Source: Streptomyces sp. M41(2017)
Lineage (GTDB): Bacteria > Actinomycetota > Actinomycetes > Streptomycetales > Streptomycetaceae
Direction of reading: 5' to 3'
Assembly (NCBI RefSeq): GCF_002078175.1
Contig: NZ_MWFK01000001.1
Location: forward strand, 3,596,001 to 3,660,000
Length of the DNA stretch: 64,000 bases
The position numbers and the translations under genes are program-made. Below are positions 54,686 through 63,262 of this stretch, in pieces. Each line of letters opens with the position of its first letter. Position 1 is the stretch's first letter. The notes under the pieces were generated by a model that made no database searches, had not been told where the DNA came from, and saw only the letters and a program-made list of their open reading frames with translations.

Positions 54686-56838
54686 CGGTCGTCCTCCTCT
54701 GCGCCCGACATCAGGTGGGCGTACTCGGCGTTCGTGCGCAGCAGTTCGTGATGGGTGCCGACCGCGGTGATCCGGCCGCCGGAGAGCAGCGCGACGCGGT
54801 CGGCCAGCAGGACCGTGGACGGACGGTGCGCCACGATGAGCGCGGTCGTCTCCGCGAGCACCCGGCGCAGGGCGGCCTCGACAGCCGCCTCCGTGTGCAC
54901 GTCCAGGGCCGACAGCGGGTCGTCGAGGACCAGGAAGCGGGGTCTTCCGACCACCGCCCGCGCCAGTGCGAGGCGCTGGCGCTGGCCGCCGGAGAGGCTG
55001 AGCCCCTGCTCGCCGACCTGCGTCGCGGTGCCCTCGGGCAGCGCGTGCGCGAAGTCGGCCTGCGCGACGGCGAGGGCGCGGTCCAGCTCGTCCTGGCCGG
55101 CGGTGTCCGCGGCTCCCATGAGCACGTTCTCGCCGACGGTGGCCGAGAAGAGGGTGGGCTCCTCGAAGGCGACGGCGACGAGTTCGCGCAGCTCCTCGCG
55201 GGGCATGCCGGTGACGTCCCGGCCGTCCAGGGTGATCCGTCCCGAGGTCACTTCGTGCAACCGGGGGACGAGGGCGGTGAGCGTGGTCTTGCCCGACCCG
55301 GTCGTTCCCACCAGAGCCATGCTCTCGCCGGAACGGATGTGCAGGTCGACCCGGGCGAGGACGGGCGGGGCGTCCGCGGCGGCGTCCGGATACCGGAACG
55401 CGACCCCGTCGAACCGGAGCCCGCCCTCTGTCAGCGTGGTCCCGGATCCGTGCGCCTGCTCCGGACCGCCGCCCGCCACCGGCACGGCGACCGGTGCGTG
55501 CGCGGGTCCGGGGACACCGGTGCGCCCGACGCGGACGTCCGCCGGTGCCGGGCCGGGTGCCGAACCCGATTCCGGCGCGGGCGGGACGACCGGCGTGCCG
55601 ACCGGAACGGGGGCGTCCTGTGTCGCGACGGCGGGTGCGGATGTGGTCGCCGACGTCGTGGCGGGGGCCGAGGTGTCCCGTCCGCCGACGGCGGGAGCCG
55701 GCTCCGGCGTGTGTGCCGGCCCGTGGGCAGGCTCGGCGGCGACGGAGGGCCTTCCCGCCCGTTCCGTGGAGGGGGAGGGGCCTCCCGCGGTCCCGACGGC
55801 GGCTGTTCGCGCGTTCGGCGTGCGCGTGAGCGACGACTCGGGTTCCGCGTCCATCACCTCGAAGTAGCGCTCGGTCGCCGTCGCCGCCTCCTGGCTCATC
55901 GCGAGGAGGAAACCGATGGAGTCGACGGGCCAGCGCAGCGCGAGCGCGGTGGACAGGAAGGCGACCAGCGTTCCGGCGGACAGGTCGCCGTCGGCGACCT
56001 GGACCGTGCCGAGCACCAGGGCGGCGCCGATGGCCAGCTCCGGCAGGGTGACGATCACGGCCCAGATCGACGCGAGCAGCCGGGCCTTGGCCAGCTCCGT
56101 GCCCCGCAGGGTCCCGGACAGGTCGCGGAACGCGCGGGCCTGGCTCCGGTGCCGCCCGAACCCCTTGATGATCCGGATGCCGAGCACGCTCTCCTCGACC
56201 ACCGTCGTGAGGTCACCGACCTGGTCCTGCGCCGTCCGCGCCACCTCCGAGTAGCGCCGCTCGAAGAGCCAGCAGACGATCATCACCGGGATCGCCGGGG
56301 CCAGCAGCACGAGCCCCAGGGTCCATTGCTGGACCAGCATGATCGAGACACCCGCGAGGATCGTCACCGAGTTCACCAGCAGGAACGTCAGCGGGAACGC
56401 CAGGAACATGCGGACCAGCATCAGGTCCGTGGTCCCCCGGGACAGCAACTGGCCCGACGCCCAGCGGTCGTGGAAGGCGACCGGGAGCCGCTGCAGGTGC
56501 CGGTACAGATCGGCCCGCATCGACGCCTCCACGCCCGCCAGCGGCCGGGCCACCAGCCACCGCCGCAACCCGAACAGGACGGCCTCGGCGATGCCGAGGA
56601 GCAGCAGCCACAACGCCCCGAGCCAGACGCCGGCGGGGTCACGGCCGGAGATCGGGCCGTCCACCATCCACTTCAGGACGAGCGGGAACAGGAGCGCGAG
56701 ACAGGACGCCACCACCGCGACGAACGCCGCGACGAACAGCCGGGTCCGCACCGGCCGTACATACGGCCACAGGCGCAGCAGGCTGCGCACGGTCGATCGG
56801 TCGGGCAGGTCCGTGGTGACTGCATCTGTGGTTCCCAT
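54682..56838 (-). CDS. ABC exporter half-transporter with long linker
   Basis: A 718-residue half-transporter. The six-helix membrane domain (about 30-310) is followed by a linker of about 150 residues of Ala/Pro/Thr/Gly-rich low complexity, then the ATPase domain: Walker A GTTGSGKTT, signature LSLSGGQRQRLALAR, Walker B FLVLDDPLSALD and H-loop VAHRPST. The catalytic Glu is replaced by Asp (LDDP), typical of the weakly hydrolysing side of asymmetric exporters. I chose ATG 56838 (MGTTDAVTTDLPDRSTVRSL); the frame is open to 57021 without homology. First gene of the four-gene exporter operon. Confidence 0.92.
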   Translation of the reverse strand: MGTTDAVTTDLPDRSTVRSLLRLWPYVRPVRTRLFVAAFVAVVASCLALLFPLVLKWMVDGPISGRDPAGVWLGALWLLLLGIAEAVLFGLRRWLVARPLAGVEASMRADLYRHLQRLPVAFHDRWASGQLLSRGTTDLMLVRMFLAFPLTFLLVNSVTILAGVSIMLVQQWTLGLVLLAPAIPVMIVCWLFERRYSEVARTAQDQVGDLTTVVEESVLGIRIIKGFGRHRSQARAFRDLSGTLRGTELAKARLLASIWAVIVTLPELAIGAALVLGTVQVADGDLSAGTLVAFLSTALALRWPVDSIGFLLAMSQEAATATERYFEVMDAEPESSLTRTPNARTAAVGTAGGPSPSTERAGRPSVAAEPAHGPAHTPEPAPAVGGRDTSAPATTSATTSAPAVATQDAPVPVGTPVVPPAPESGSAPGPAPADVRVGRTGVPGPAHAPVAVPVAGGGPEQAHGSGTTLTEGGLRFDGVAFRYPDAAADAPPVLARVDLHIRSGESMALVGTTGSGKTTLTALVPRLHEVTSGRITLDGRDVTGMPREELRELVAVAFEEPTLFSATVGENVLMGAADTAGQDELDRALAVAQADFAHALPEGTATQVGEQGLSLSGGQRQRLALARAVVGRPRFLVLDDPLSALDVHTEAAVEAALRRVLAETTALIVAHRPSTVLLADRVALLSGGRITAVGTHHELLRTNAEYAHLMSGAEEDDR

Positions 56839-57092
56839 CACGGGCGAGCCTACGGAGTGGCACTGACAGTGCCCACCGAGTTTTGGCCGCACCGGAACGA
56901 TCCGGACCCTCGGCGTCCGTGCCCTCCGGCCCCCCGGGCGTCCCCCCCCCGCCGGACACGCCATGTCCGCCCGCGCCGTCCGCCCACGCCCCGGACGGCC
57001 CGGGTCGTAGTGCCGCATCAACCGATCGGCTGATGCCGCTTCGAGCGCGATGGCCGATGTGCCGGCCGGGGTCCGGGCGGGAGGCTCGGAGC

Positions 57093-57995
57093 ATGTCAGT
57101 CATCGAAGTGAGCGGACTGCGCAAGTCCTACGGCGGCCGGGCCGTCGTCGACGGTGTCTCCTTCACCGTCGAGGAGGGCGAGATCTTCGGGATCCTCGGC
57201 CCGAACGGCGCCGGCAAGACCACCACCGTCGAGTGCGTCGAGGGCCTGCGGGTCCCGGACGCCGGCCGGGTCCGGGTCACCGGGCTCGACCCCTTCGCCG
57301 ACCGCGAGGCCACCAGCCGCGTCCTCGGCGCCCAGCTCCAGCAGAGCGAACTCCAGGCGAAGCTCACCGTGCGCGAGGCACTGGAGCTGTACGCCGCCTT
57401 CTATCCGCACCCCGCCGACTGGCGCCCGCTCGCCGAACGCCTCGGCCTCACCGACCGGCTCACCACCGGGTTCGGCAAACTCTCCGGTGGCCAGAAACAG
57501 CGCCTGTTCATCGCGCTCGCGCTCATCGGCAACCCACGCGTCGTCGTCCTCGACGAGCTGACCACCGGGCTGGACCCGCGGGCCCGCCGCGACACCTGGG
57601 AACTCATCGAGGACATCCGCGCGCAGGGCGTCACCGTCCTCCTCGTCACCCACTTCATGGAGGAGGCGCAGCGGCTCTGCGACCGGATCGCGGTCATCGA
57701 CAAGGGCCGGGTCGCCGCGCTGGACACACCGGCGGGGCTGATCCGCCGCTCGAACGGCTCGACCGTCATCAGCTTCACGCCGTCGGCGCCGCTGGACGAG
57801 CGGGACCTCGCCGCGCTCCCCGCGCTCGCCTCCGTGGAGGACAAGGACGGCCGGATCACCCTGTCCGGCACCGACGAGACGGTGAACGCCGTGATCACCC
57901 TCCTCGCCCGCCACCGCATCACCGCCCACCAACTCCGCGTCACCGACGCCACCCTGGACGACGCGTTCCTGGACCTGACGGAGGCAGCAGCATGA
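57093..57995 (+). CDS. ABC-2 type exporter ATPase subunit
   Basis: A 300-residue ATPase with Walker A GPNGAGKTT (about 36-44), signature LSGGQKQRLF, Walker B VVVLDELTTGLD and H-loop TH. The C-terminal extension after about 215 is of the DrrA/CcmA-like drug and polysaccharide exporter class. The ATG at 57093 follows GGGAGG. The stop overlaps the permease start (ATGA). With the permease, sensor kinase and response regulator it forms a four-gene unit of the kind often induced by membrane-active compounds. Confidence 0.94.
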   Translation: MSVIEVSGLRKSYGGRAVVDGVSFTVEEGEIFGILGPNGAGKTTTVECVEGLRVPDAGRVRVTGLDPFADREATSRVLGAQLQQSELQAKLTVREALELYAAFYPHPADWRPLAERLGLTDRLTTGFGKLSGGQKQRLFIALALIGNPRVVVLDELTTGLDPRARRDTWELIEDIRAQGVTVLLVTHFMEEAQRLCDRIAVIDKGRVAALDTPAGLIRRSNGSTVISFTPSAPLDERDLAALPALASVEDKDGRITLSGTDETVNAVITLLARHRITAHQLRVTDATLDDAFLDLTEAAA

Positions 57996-58789
57996 GCACC
58001 GCACTCGCCCGCCCCGGCACCCGCGCGGACCTGCGATCCGGTATCCGCGGCGGACTGAACACCGCCGTCGTCCGGACCGAGATCCGGCTCTTCCGACGCG
58101 AGCCCGGCGCCATCTTCTGGATCCTGCTCTTCCCCACCCTTCTGCTGGCGATCCTCGGCTCGATCCCCTCCTTCCGGCAGCCCGACCCCTCCTTCGGCGG
58201 CCTGCGCCCCATCGACGCCTACGTCCCCGTCGCCGTCCTGCTCGGCCTGATCGTGGGCTGTCTCCAGTCGATGCCGCAGTCCCTGACCGGCTACCGCGAA
58301 CGCGGCATCCTGCGCCGGATGTCGACCACACCCGTACGGCCCGCCGCACTGCTGTCCGCGCAGATGCTGGTGTTCGGCGGCGCGGCACTCGTCTCCGCCC
58401 TGCTCGCGCTCACCGTCGGCCGCCTCGTCTTCGACGTGACCCTGCCCCGGCAGGCCGGCGGCTACCTCCTCGCGCTGGTCCTCGCCGTCCTGGCCGCCCT
58501 CGCGCTCGGCGCGGTGGTCTCCGCCGTGTCCCGCACGACGAAGATCGCGGGCGCGATCGGGTCCGCGGTGTTCTTCCCGATGATGTTCTGCGCCGGAGTG
58601 TGGCTGCCCGTGCAGGCCATGCCGGACACCCTCGCCCGGATCGTCGGGTACACGCCCTTCGGCGCCGCGGCCCAGGCCCTGAACCAGGCAGCCGCCGGAC
58701 ACTGGCCGGGCTGGTCCCACCTGGGCGTCCTTGTCGCCTGGACGGTGCTGCTGTCGGCCGGGGCCGCGCGCTGGTTCCGCTGGGAGTGA
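57992..58789 (+). CDS. ABC-2 type exporter permease
   Basis: A 265-residue membrane protein with six predicted helices (FWILLFPTLLLAILGSI, then YVPVAVLLGLIVGCL, and so on), the ABC-2 pattern. A basic loop (GYRERGILRRMSTTP) sits between helices 2 and 3. GGAGG lies seven bases upstream of the ATG, which overlaps the ATPase stop. Forms the export channel with the preceding ATPase; the cargo is unknown. Confidence 0.92.
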   Translation: MSTALARPGTRADLRSGIRGGLNTAVVRTEIRLFRREPGAIFWILLFPTLLLAILGSIPSFRQPDPSFGGLRPIDAYVPVAVLLGLIVGCLQSMPQSLTGYRERGILRRMSTTPVRPAALLSAQMLVFGGAALVSALLALTVGRLVFDVTLPRQAGGYLLALVLAVLAALALGAVVSAVSRTTKIAGAIGSAVFFPMMFCAGVWLPVQAMPDTLARIVGYTPFGAAAQALNQAAAGHWPGWSHLGVLVAWTVLLSAGAARWFRWE

Positions 58790-58791
58790 CC

Positions 58792-60108
58792 GTGACGGAC
58801 CTCCACGCCGTGCAGACTGAACGCATGACGAGCGCACCGCGACAGGACAGCGCGGCCGCCGCGGCACGGACCGTGGAGGAACGCTGGGCCAGCTTCCACC
58901 GCTACGGCCCCCTCGGCCTGCTGGGCGTCGCCGTCGTCCTCTCCGTGGCGACGGCCGGCGTCGTCGGCATGAACAGCACGGACTGGTACGTGGGCGTGCC
59001 GCTGGTGCTCGCCGCGCTGGCCCTCCAGCTCTGGTGGGTCCGGGCGATGCGCAGCAGACCCGGCCCGACCCCCGCCAGCATCGGCTACTTCTGGATCCGC
59101 TGGGCCATCGCCTTCGTCCTCGCCCTGACCAACCCGTTCTACGCCTTCTACGCCGCCGCCTCCTACTTCGACGTCGAGCGGCTGCTGCCCCGCCGCACGG
59201 TGCGGTTGGGGGTGATCGCCGCGGTCGTCGTGGTGGCCGGATCGCAGTCCGGCGGGCTGCCGCCGCACGGCGCGGTCGGCTGGGCCGTGTTCGGCGGGCT
59301 GCTCGCCGTCAACGTCACGCTCGCCGCGATCATGGGCCACCTCAACGCCAAGGAGAACGAGCGGGCCCTCGTCCAGGCCGCCACCATCGCCGAACTGGAG
59401 CGCACGAACACCGCGTTGCAGCAGGCACTCGACGAGAACGCCGCCCTGCACGCCCAACTCCTCGTCCAGGCGCGGGAGGCCGGAGTCGCGGACGAGCGCC
59501 GCCGGCTCGCCGCCGAGATCCACGACACCATCGCCCAGGGCCTGACCGGCATCATCGCCCAGCTCCAGGTCGTCTCCAGCACCCCGGACCCGGCCGCCGC
59601 CCGCGACCACGTGACCCGCGCCGCCGACCTGGCCCGGCACAGCCTCGGCGAGGCCCGCCGCTCCGTGCAGAACCTCGCCCCCGTGGCCCTGGCCGACGAC
59701 GGCCTGCCCGAGGCACTGAAGAAGACCGTCACCGAATGGGGCGAACGCAACGACGTCCGGGCCGAGTTCACCGTCACCGGTGGCGCCGAGCAGCTCCACG
59801 ACGAGGTCTCGGCCACCCTCCTGCGCATCGCCCAGGAAGCCCTCTCGAACGCCTCCCGGCACGCCGGCGCCGGCCGGGTCGGGGTGACCCTCAGTTTCAT
59901 GGTCGACGAGGTCACCCTCGACGTCCGCGACGACGGACACGGCTTCGACCCGCTCGCCGTCCCCGCCCGCACCGGCACCGGAGGGTTCGGCCTCGACGGC
60001 ATGCGCGCCCGCGCCGAACGCATCGCCGGCTCCCTCACCGTCGAGTCCGAGCCGGGACACGGCACGGCGGTCTCCGCTCGCGTACCGTTGGTGCGCCATG
60101 ACCGATGA
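58792..60108 (+). CDS. Sensor histidine kinase, NarL/DesK type
   Basis: A 438-residue membrane kinase. Five or six helices occupy about residues 35-190 without a large external domain, followed by a coiled coil (TIAELERTNTALQQALDENA). The HisKA_3 domain has His244 in ERRRLAAEIHDTIAQG. The HATPase domain has N-box ALSNASRHA and DDGHGFDP. This intramembrane-sensing design is common for membrane stress or lipid signals. The GTG at 58792 follows GGGAG; an ATG at 58825 would shorten it by 11 residues. Overlaps the response regulator gene by 11 bp. Confidence 0.93.
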   Translation: MTDLHAVQTERMTSAPRQDSAAAAARTVEERWASFHRYGPLGLLGVAVVLSVATAGVVGMNSTDWYVGVPLVLAALALQLWWVRAMRSRPGPTPASIGYFWIRWAIAFVLALTNPFYAFYAAASYFDVERLLPRRTVRLGVIAAVVVVAGSQSGGLPPHGAVGWAVFGGLLAVNVTLAAIMGHLNAKENERALVQAATIAELERTNTALQQALDENAALHAQLLVQAREAGVADERRRLAAEIHDTIAQGLTGIIAQLQVVSSTPDPAAARDHVTRAADLARHSLGEARRSVQNLAPVALADDGLPEALKKTVTEWGERNDVRAEFTVTGGAEQLHDEVSATLLRIAQEALSNASRHAGAGRVGVTLSFMVDEVTLDVRDDGHGFDPLAVPARTGTGGFGLDGMRARAERIAGSLTVESEPGHGTAVSARVPLVRHDR

Positions 60109-60757
60109 CCCCGCGGACCGCCGCTCCGACGCCGTGATCACCCTCCTCCTCGTCGACGACCATCCCGTCGTACGCGACGGACTGCGCGGCATGTTCGAGT
60201 CCGCCCCCGGCTTCACGGTGCTCGGCGAGGCCTCGGACGGCGTGGAGGCGGTGGCGCTCGCCGCGTCCCTCGACCCGGACGTCGTCCTGATGGACCTGCG
60301 GATGCCCGGCGGCAACGGCGTCGAGGCCATCGCCGAACTCACCCGCCGTGCCGCCCGCGCCAAGGTCCTCGTCCTGACGACGTACGACACCGACTCCGAC
60401 ACCCTGCCCGCCATCGAGGCGGGGGCGACCGGCTACCTCCTCAAGGACGCGCCCCGCGACGAGCTGTTCACCGCCGTCCGCGCGGCGGCGGAGGGCCGCA
60501 CCGTGCTGTCCCCGGCGGTCGCCTCCCGTCTGGTGTCCGCGGTGCGCGCCCCCGCGCCCGCCGAGTCCCTCTCCGCCCGCGAACGCGAGGTGCTGGCGCT
60601 GGTCGCCCGGGGCACCTCCAACCGTGAGATCGCCCGGGTGCTGTTCATCAGCGAGGCCACCGTCAAGACGCACCTCACCCACCTGTACAACAAGCTCGGC
60701 GTCAAGGACCGCGCGGCAGCCGTCGCCCGGGCCTACGACCGCGGCATCCTCGGCTGA
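60098..60757 (+). CDS. Response regulator, NarL/FixJ family
   Basis: A 219-residue regulator. The receiver domain has Asp20-Asp21, phosphoacceptor Asp66 (VLMDLRMPGG), and the switch and Lys residues in VLTTYDT and LLKDA. The C-terminal LuxR-type HTH is LSAREREVLALVARGTSNRE with SEATVKTHL. Partner of the overlapping kinase; probably controls the upstream ABC-2 exporter, though the promoter at about 57050 shows no clear repeat. Confidence 0.95.
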   Translation: MTDDPADRRSDAVITLLLVDDHPVVRDGLRGMFESAPGFTVLGEASDGVEAVALAASLDPDVVLMDLRMPGGNGVEAIAELTRRAARAKVLVLTTYDTDSDTLPAIEAGATGYLLKDAPRDELFTAVRAAAEGRTVLSPAVASRLVSAVRAPAPAESLSAREREVLALVARGTSNREIARVLFISEATVKTHLTHLYNKLGVKDRAAAVARAYDRGILG

Positions 60758-60801
60758 CGGGACCCGGCCCGCGCCGGCCCCGCCGCCCCGGCACGTGCTC
60801 C

Positions 60802-63111
60802 TCAGCACACCTTCAGCAGCAGCACCGACCGCCCCGGCACCGTGATCGCCGTCCCCGCCCGGTGCACGACACCGGGCGCCTCGCCCTGCTCCTCCCGCGA
60901 GGTGTCCACGACCACCTCGTAGCGAGCGGCCCACGGCAGCCCCGGCAGCTCGAAGGAGGCCGGCCGGTCCCCGGCGTGCAGCACGGCGAGGAAACTGTCG
61001 TCGGTCACCGGGACGCCCAGCGCGTCCCGGCCCGGGATGTCCCGCCCGGACAGGTACATCCCGACCGTCGCGGCGGGCGCGTACCAGTCGCGTTCCGTCA
61101 TCTCGGTGCCCCGCGCGGTGAACCAGGCCAGGTCCCGCAGCCCGTCGGCCGAATGGGCCCGCCCGGAGAAGAACGCCCGCCGGCGCAGCACCGGATGCTC
61201 GTGCCGCAGCGCGATCAGCCGGGACGTCAGCTCGAACAGCGCCCGCCAGCCGGGGTCCTCCAGCTGCGTCCAGTCGACCCAGCTGATCTCGTTGTCCTGG
61301 CAGTACGCGTTGTTGTTGCCCCGCTGGGTCCGCCCGAACTCGTCGCCTGCGACCAGCATCGGCACACCGGTCGACAGCAGCAGGGTGGTCAGCAGGTTCC
61401 TCAACTGCCGCCGCCGCAGCGCCTGGAGACCCTCGTCCGCGCTCTCGCCCTCCACCCCGCCGTTCCAGGCGCGGTTGTCGTCCGTGCCGTCCCGGTTGCC
61501 CTCGCCGTTCGCCTCGTTGTGCTTGCGCTCGTAGGACACCATGTCCCGCAGGGTGAAACCGTCGTGCGCGGTCACGAAGTTCACCGACGCGTACGGGCGG
61601 CGGCCGCCCCAGGCGTACAGGTCGCTCGACCCGGACAGCCGGTACCCCAGGTCCCGCACGTCGGGCAGGGCACCGCGCCAGAAGTCCCGTACGGCGTTGC
61701 GGTAGCGGTCGTTCCACTCCGTCCACAGGGGCGGGAAGGCGCCCACCTGGTAGCCGCCCGAGCCCACGTCCCACGGCTCGGCGATCAGCTTGACCCGGCG
61801 CAGCACCGGGTCCTGCGCGATGACGGCGAGGAACGGCGACAGCATGTCCACGTCGTGCATGGACCGGGCGAGCGCGGCCGCGAGGTCGAAGCGGAAGCCG
61901 TCGACTCCCATCTCCGTCACCCAGTACCGCAGCGAGTCCGTGATCAGCCGCAGCACCTGGGGCTGCACGACGTGCAGGGTGTTGCCGCAGCCCGTGTAGT
62001 CGGCGTAACGGCGGGCGTCGGACTGGAGCCGGTAGTAGCCGCGGTTGTCGATGCCGCGCAGCGACAGCATCGGGCCCAGCTCGCCCGCCTCCGCGGTGTG
62101 GTTGTAGACCACGTCGAGGATGACCTCGATGCCGGCCGCGTGCAGCGCGCGCACCATCCGCTTGAACTCGCCGACCTGCTGGCCCGTCGTCCCGGAGGCC
62201 GCGTAGCCCGCGTGCGGGGCGAAGTAGCCGATCGAGTTGTAGCCCCAGTAGTTCTTCAGGCCCCGGCGCAGCAGATGGTCCTCGTGGGCGAACTGGTGCA
62301 CCGGCAGCAGCTCCACCGCCGTCACCCCGAGCCTCACCAGGTGCTCGATCGCGGCCGGATGCGCGAGTCCCGCGTAGGTGCCGCGCAGTTCCTCGGGGAT
62401 CCCGGGGTGCAGACGGGTGAATCCGCGGACGTGCAGCTCGTAGATCACCGAGTCGGCCCAGGGGGTCTTCGGGCGGTGGTCGTCGGCCCAGTCGTCGTCG
62501 TCCTGCACGACGACGCCCTTGGGGACGAACGGCGCCGAGTCCCGGTCGTCGCGCACGGTGTCGGCGACGTGCTGCTGCGGCCAGTCCCGGACGTGCCCGT
62601 ACACCTCGGGAGGCAGTGTGAAGTCGCCGTCCACCGCGCGCGCGTACGGGTCGAGGAGCAGCTTCGCCGGGTTCCAGCGGGCGCCGGTCCACGGGTCCCA
62701 GCGGCCGTGCACCCGGAAGCCGTAGCGGCGGCCGGGGAACACGCCGGGGACGAAGCCGTGCCAGATCTCGTGGGTGAGTTCGGTGAGCGGGACGCGCGTC
62801 TCGGCGCCCGCCTCGTCGAAGAGACACAGGTCGACGGCCTCCGCCCCGCCCGCCCACAGCGCGAAGTTGGTGCCGGTGGTGCCGTCCGGGCCGACCCGGA
62901 AGCGTGCGCCGAGCGGAGTCGGGGCACCCGGCCACACGGAGACGGCGGGCGTCTTCGGGCGCCGGGCGCCGTTCGGCGCGGGAGCGGCCGGTACCGGCTC
63001 CGTGGTCGCGGGCACGGCTGTGGACCGCCCCGCCGGTTCCGTGGCGGTCTGCGTGGGCAGTTCAGCGGCATGTCCCTGGTGGACTGCCTCCTGCTCGGGT
63101 GCGCTCGACAC
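60802..63111 (-). CDS. glgX: Glycogen debranching enzyme GlgX
   Basis: A 769-residue GH13_11 enzyme cleaving alpha-1,6 branches left by glycogen phosphorylase. Residues 1-55 are a Pro/Ala/Thr-rich extension. A CBM48 domain (about 60-180) and the barrel follow, with nucleophile Asp near 406 (GFRFDLAAALA), Glu near 444 (LIAEPWDVG) and Asp near 516 (VTAHDGFTLRD). NGNNNAYCQDN-like RGNNNAYCQDNE is characteristic of GlgX. The GTG at 63111 follows GGGAGG by nine bases. It lies 17-31 kb from glgP, mak, treS, glgE and glgB and completes the set of glucan enzymes. Confidence 0.95.
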   Translation of the reverse strand: MSSAPEQEAVHQGHAAELPTQTATEPAGRSTAVPATTEPVPAAPAPNGARRPKTPAVSVWPGAPTPLGARFRVGPDGTTGTNFALWAGGAEAVDLCLFDEAGAETRVPLTELTHEIWHGFVPGVFPGRRYGFRVHGRWDPWTGARWNPAKLLLDPYARAVDGDFTLPPEVYGHVRDWPQQHVADTVRDDRDSAPFVPKGVVVQDDDDWADDHRPKTPWADSVIYELHVRGFTRLHPGIPEELRGTYAGLAHPAAIEHLVRLGVTAVELLPVHQFAHEDHLLRRGLKNYWGYNSIGYFAPHAGYAASGTTGQQVGEFKRMVRALHAAGIEVILDVVYNHTAEAGELGPMLSLRGIDNRGYYRLQSDARRYADYTGCGNTLHVVQPQVLRLITDSLRYWVTEMGVDGFRFDLAAALARSMHDVDMLSPFLAVIAQDPVLRRVKLIAEPWDVGSGGYQVGAFPPLWTEWNDRYRNAVRDFWRGALPDVRDLGYRLSGSSDLYAWGGRRPYASVNFVTAHDGFTLRDMVSYERKHNEANGEGNRDGTDDNRAWNGGVEGESADEGLQALRRRQLRNLLTTLLLSTGVPMLVAGDEFGRTQRGNNNAYCQDNEISWVDWTQLEDPGWRALFELTSRLIALRHEHPVLRRRAFFSGRAHSADGLRDLAWFTARGTEMTERDWYAPAATVGMYLSGRDIPGRDALGVPVTDDSFLAVLHAGDRPASFELPGLPWAARYEVVVDTSREEQGEAPGVVHRAGTAITVPGRSVLLLKVC

Positions 63112-63262
63112 CGATCAGCCTCCCGCGGCTCGTGGAACGCAACGAAAAGGGGCGTACGGCGTCCCGGCCGCAGCTCCTTGTCGCGTCGTCCTCCCCACTG
63201 TTCTGCCCACCGCGTGGCTCGCACTCACGTTTCCCCGGCGGGGCGCCGTCGTTGGGTCCCTT

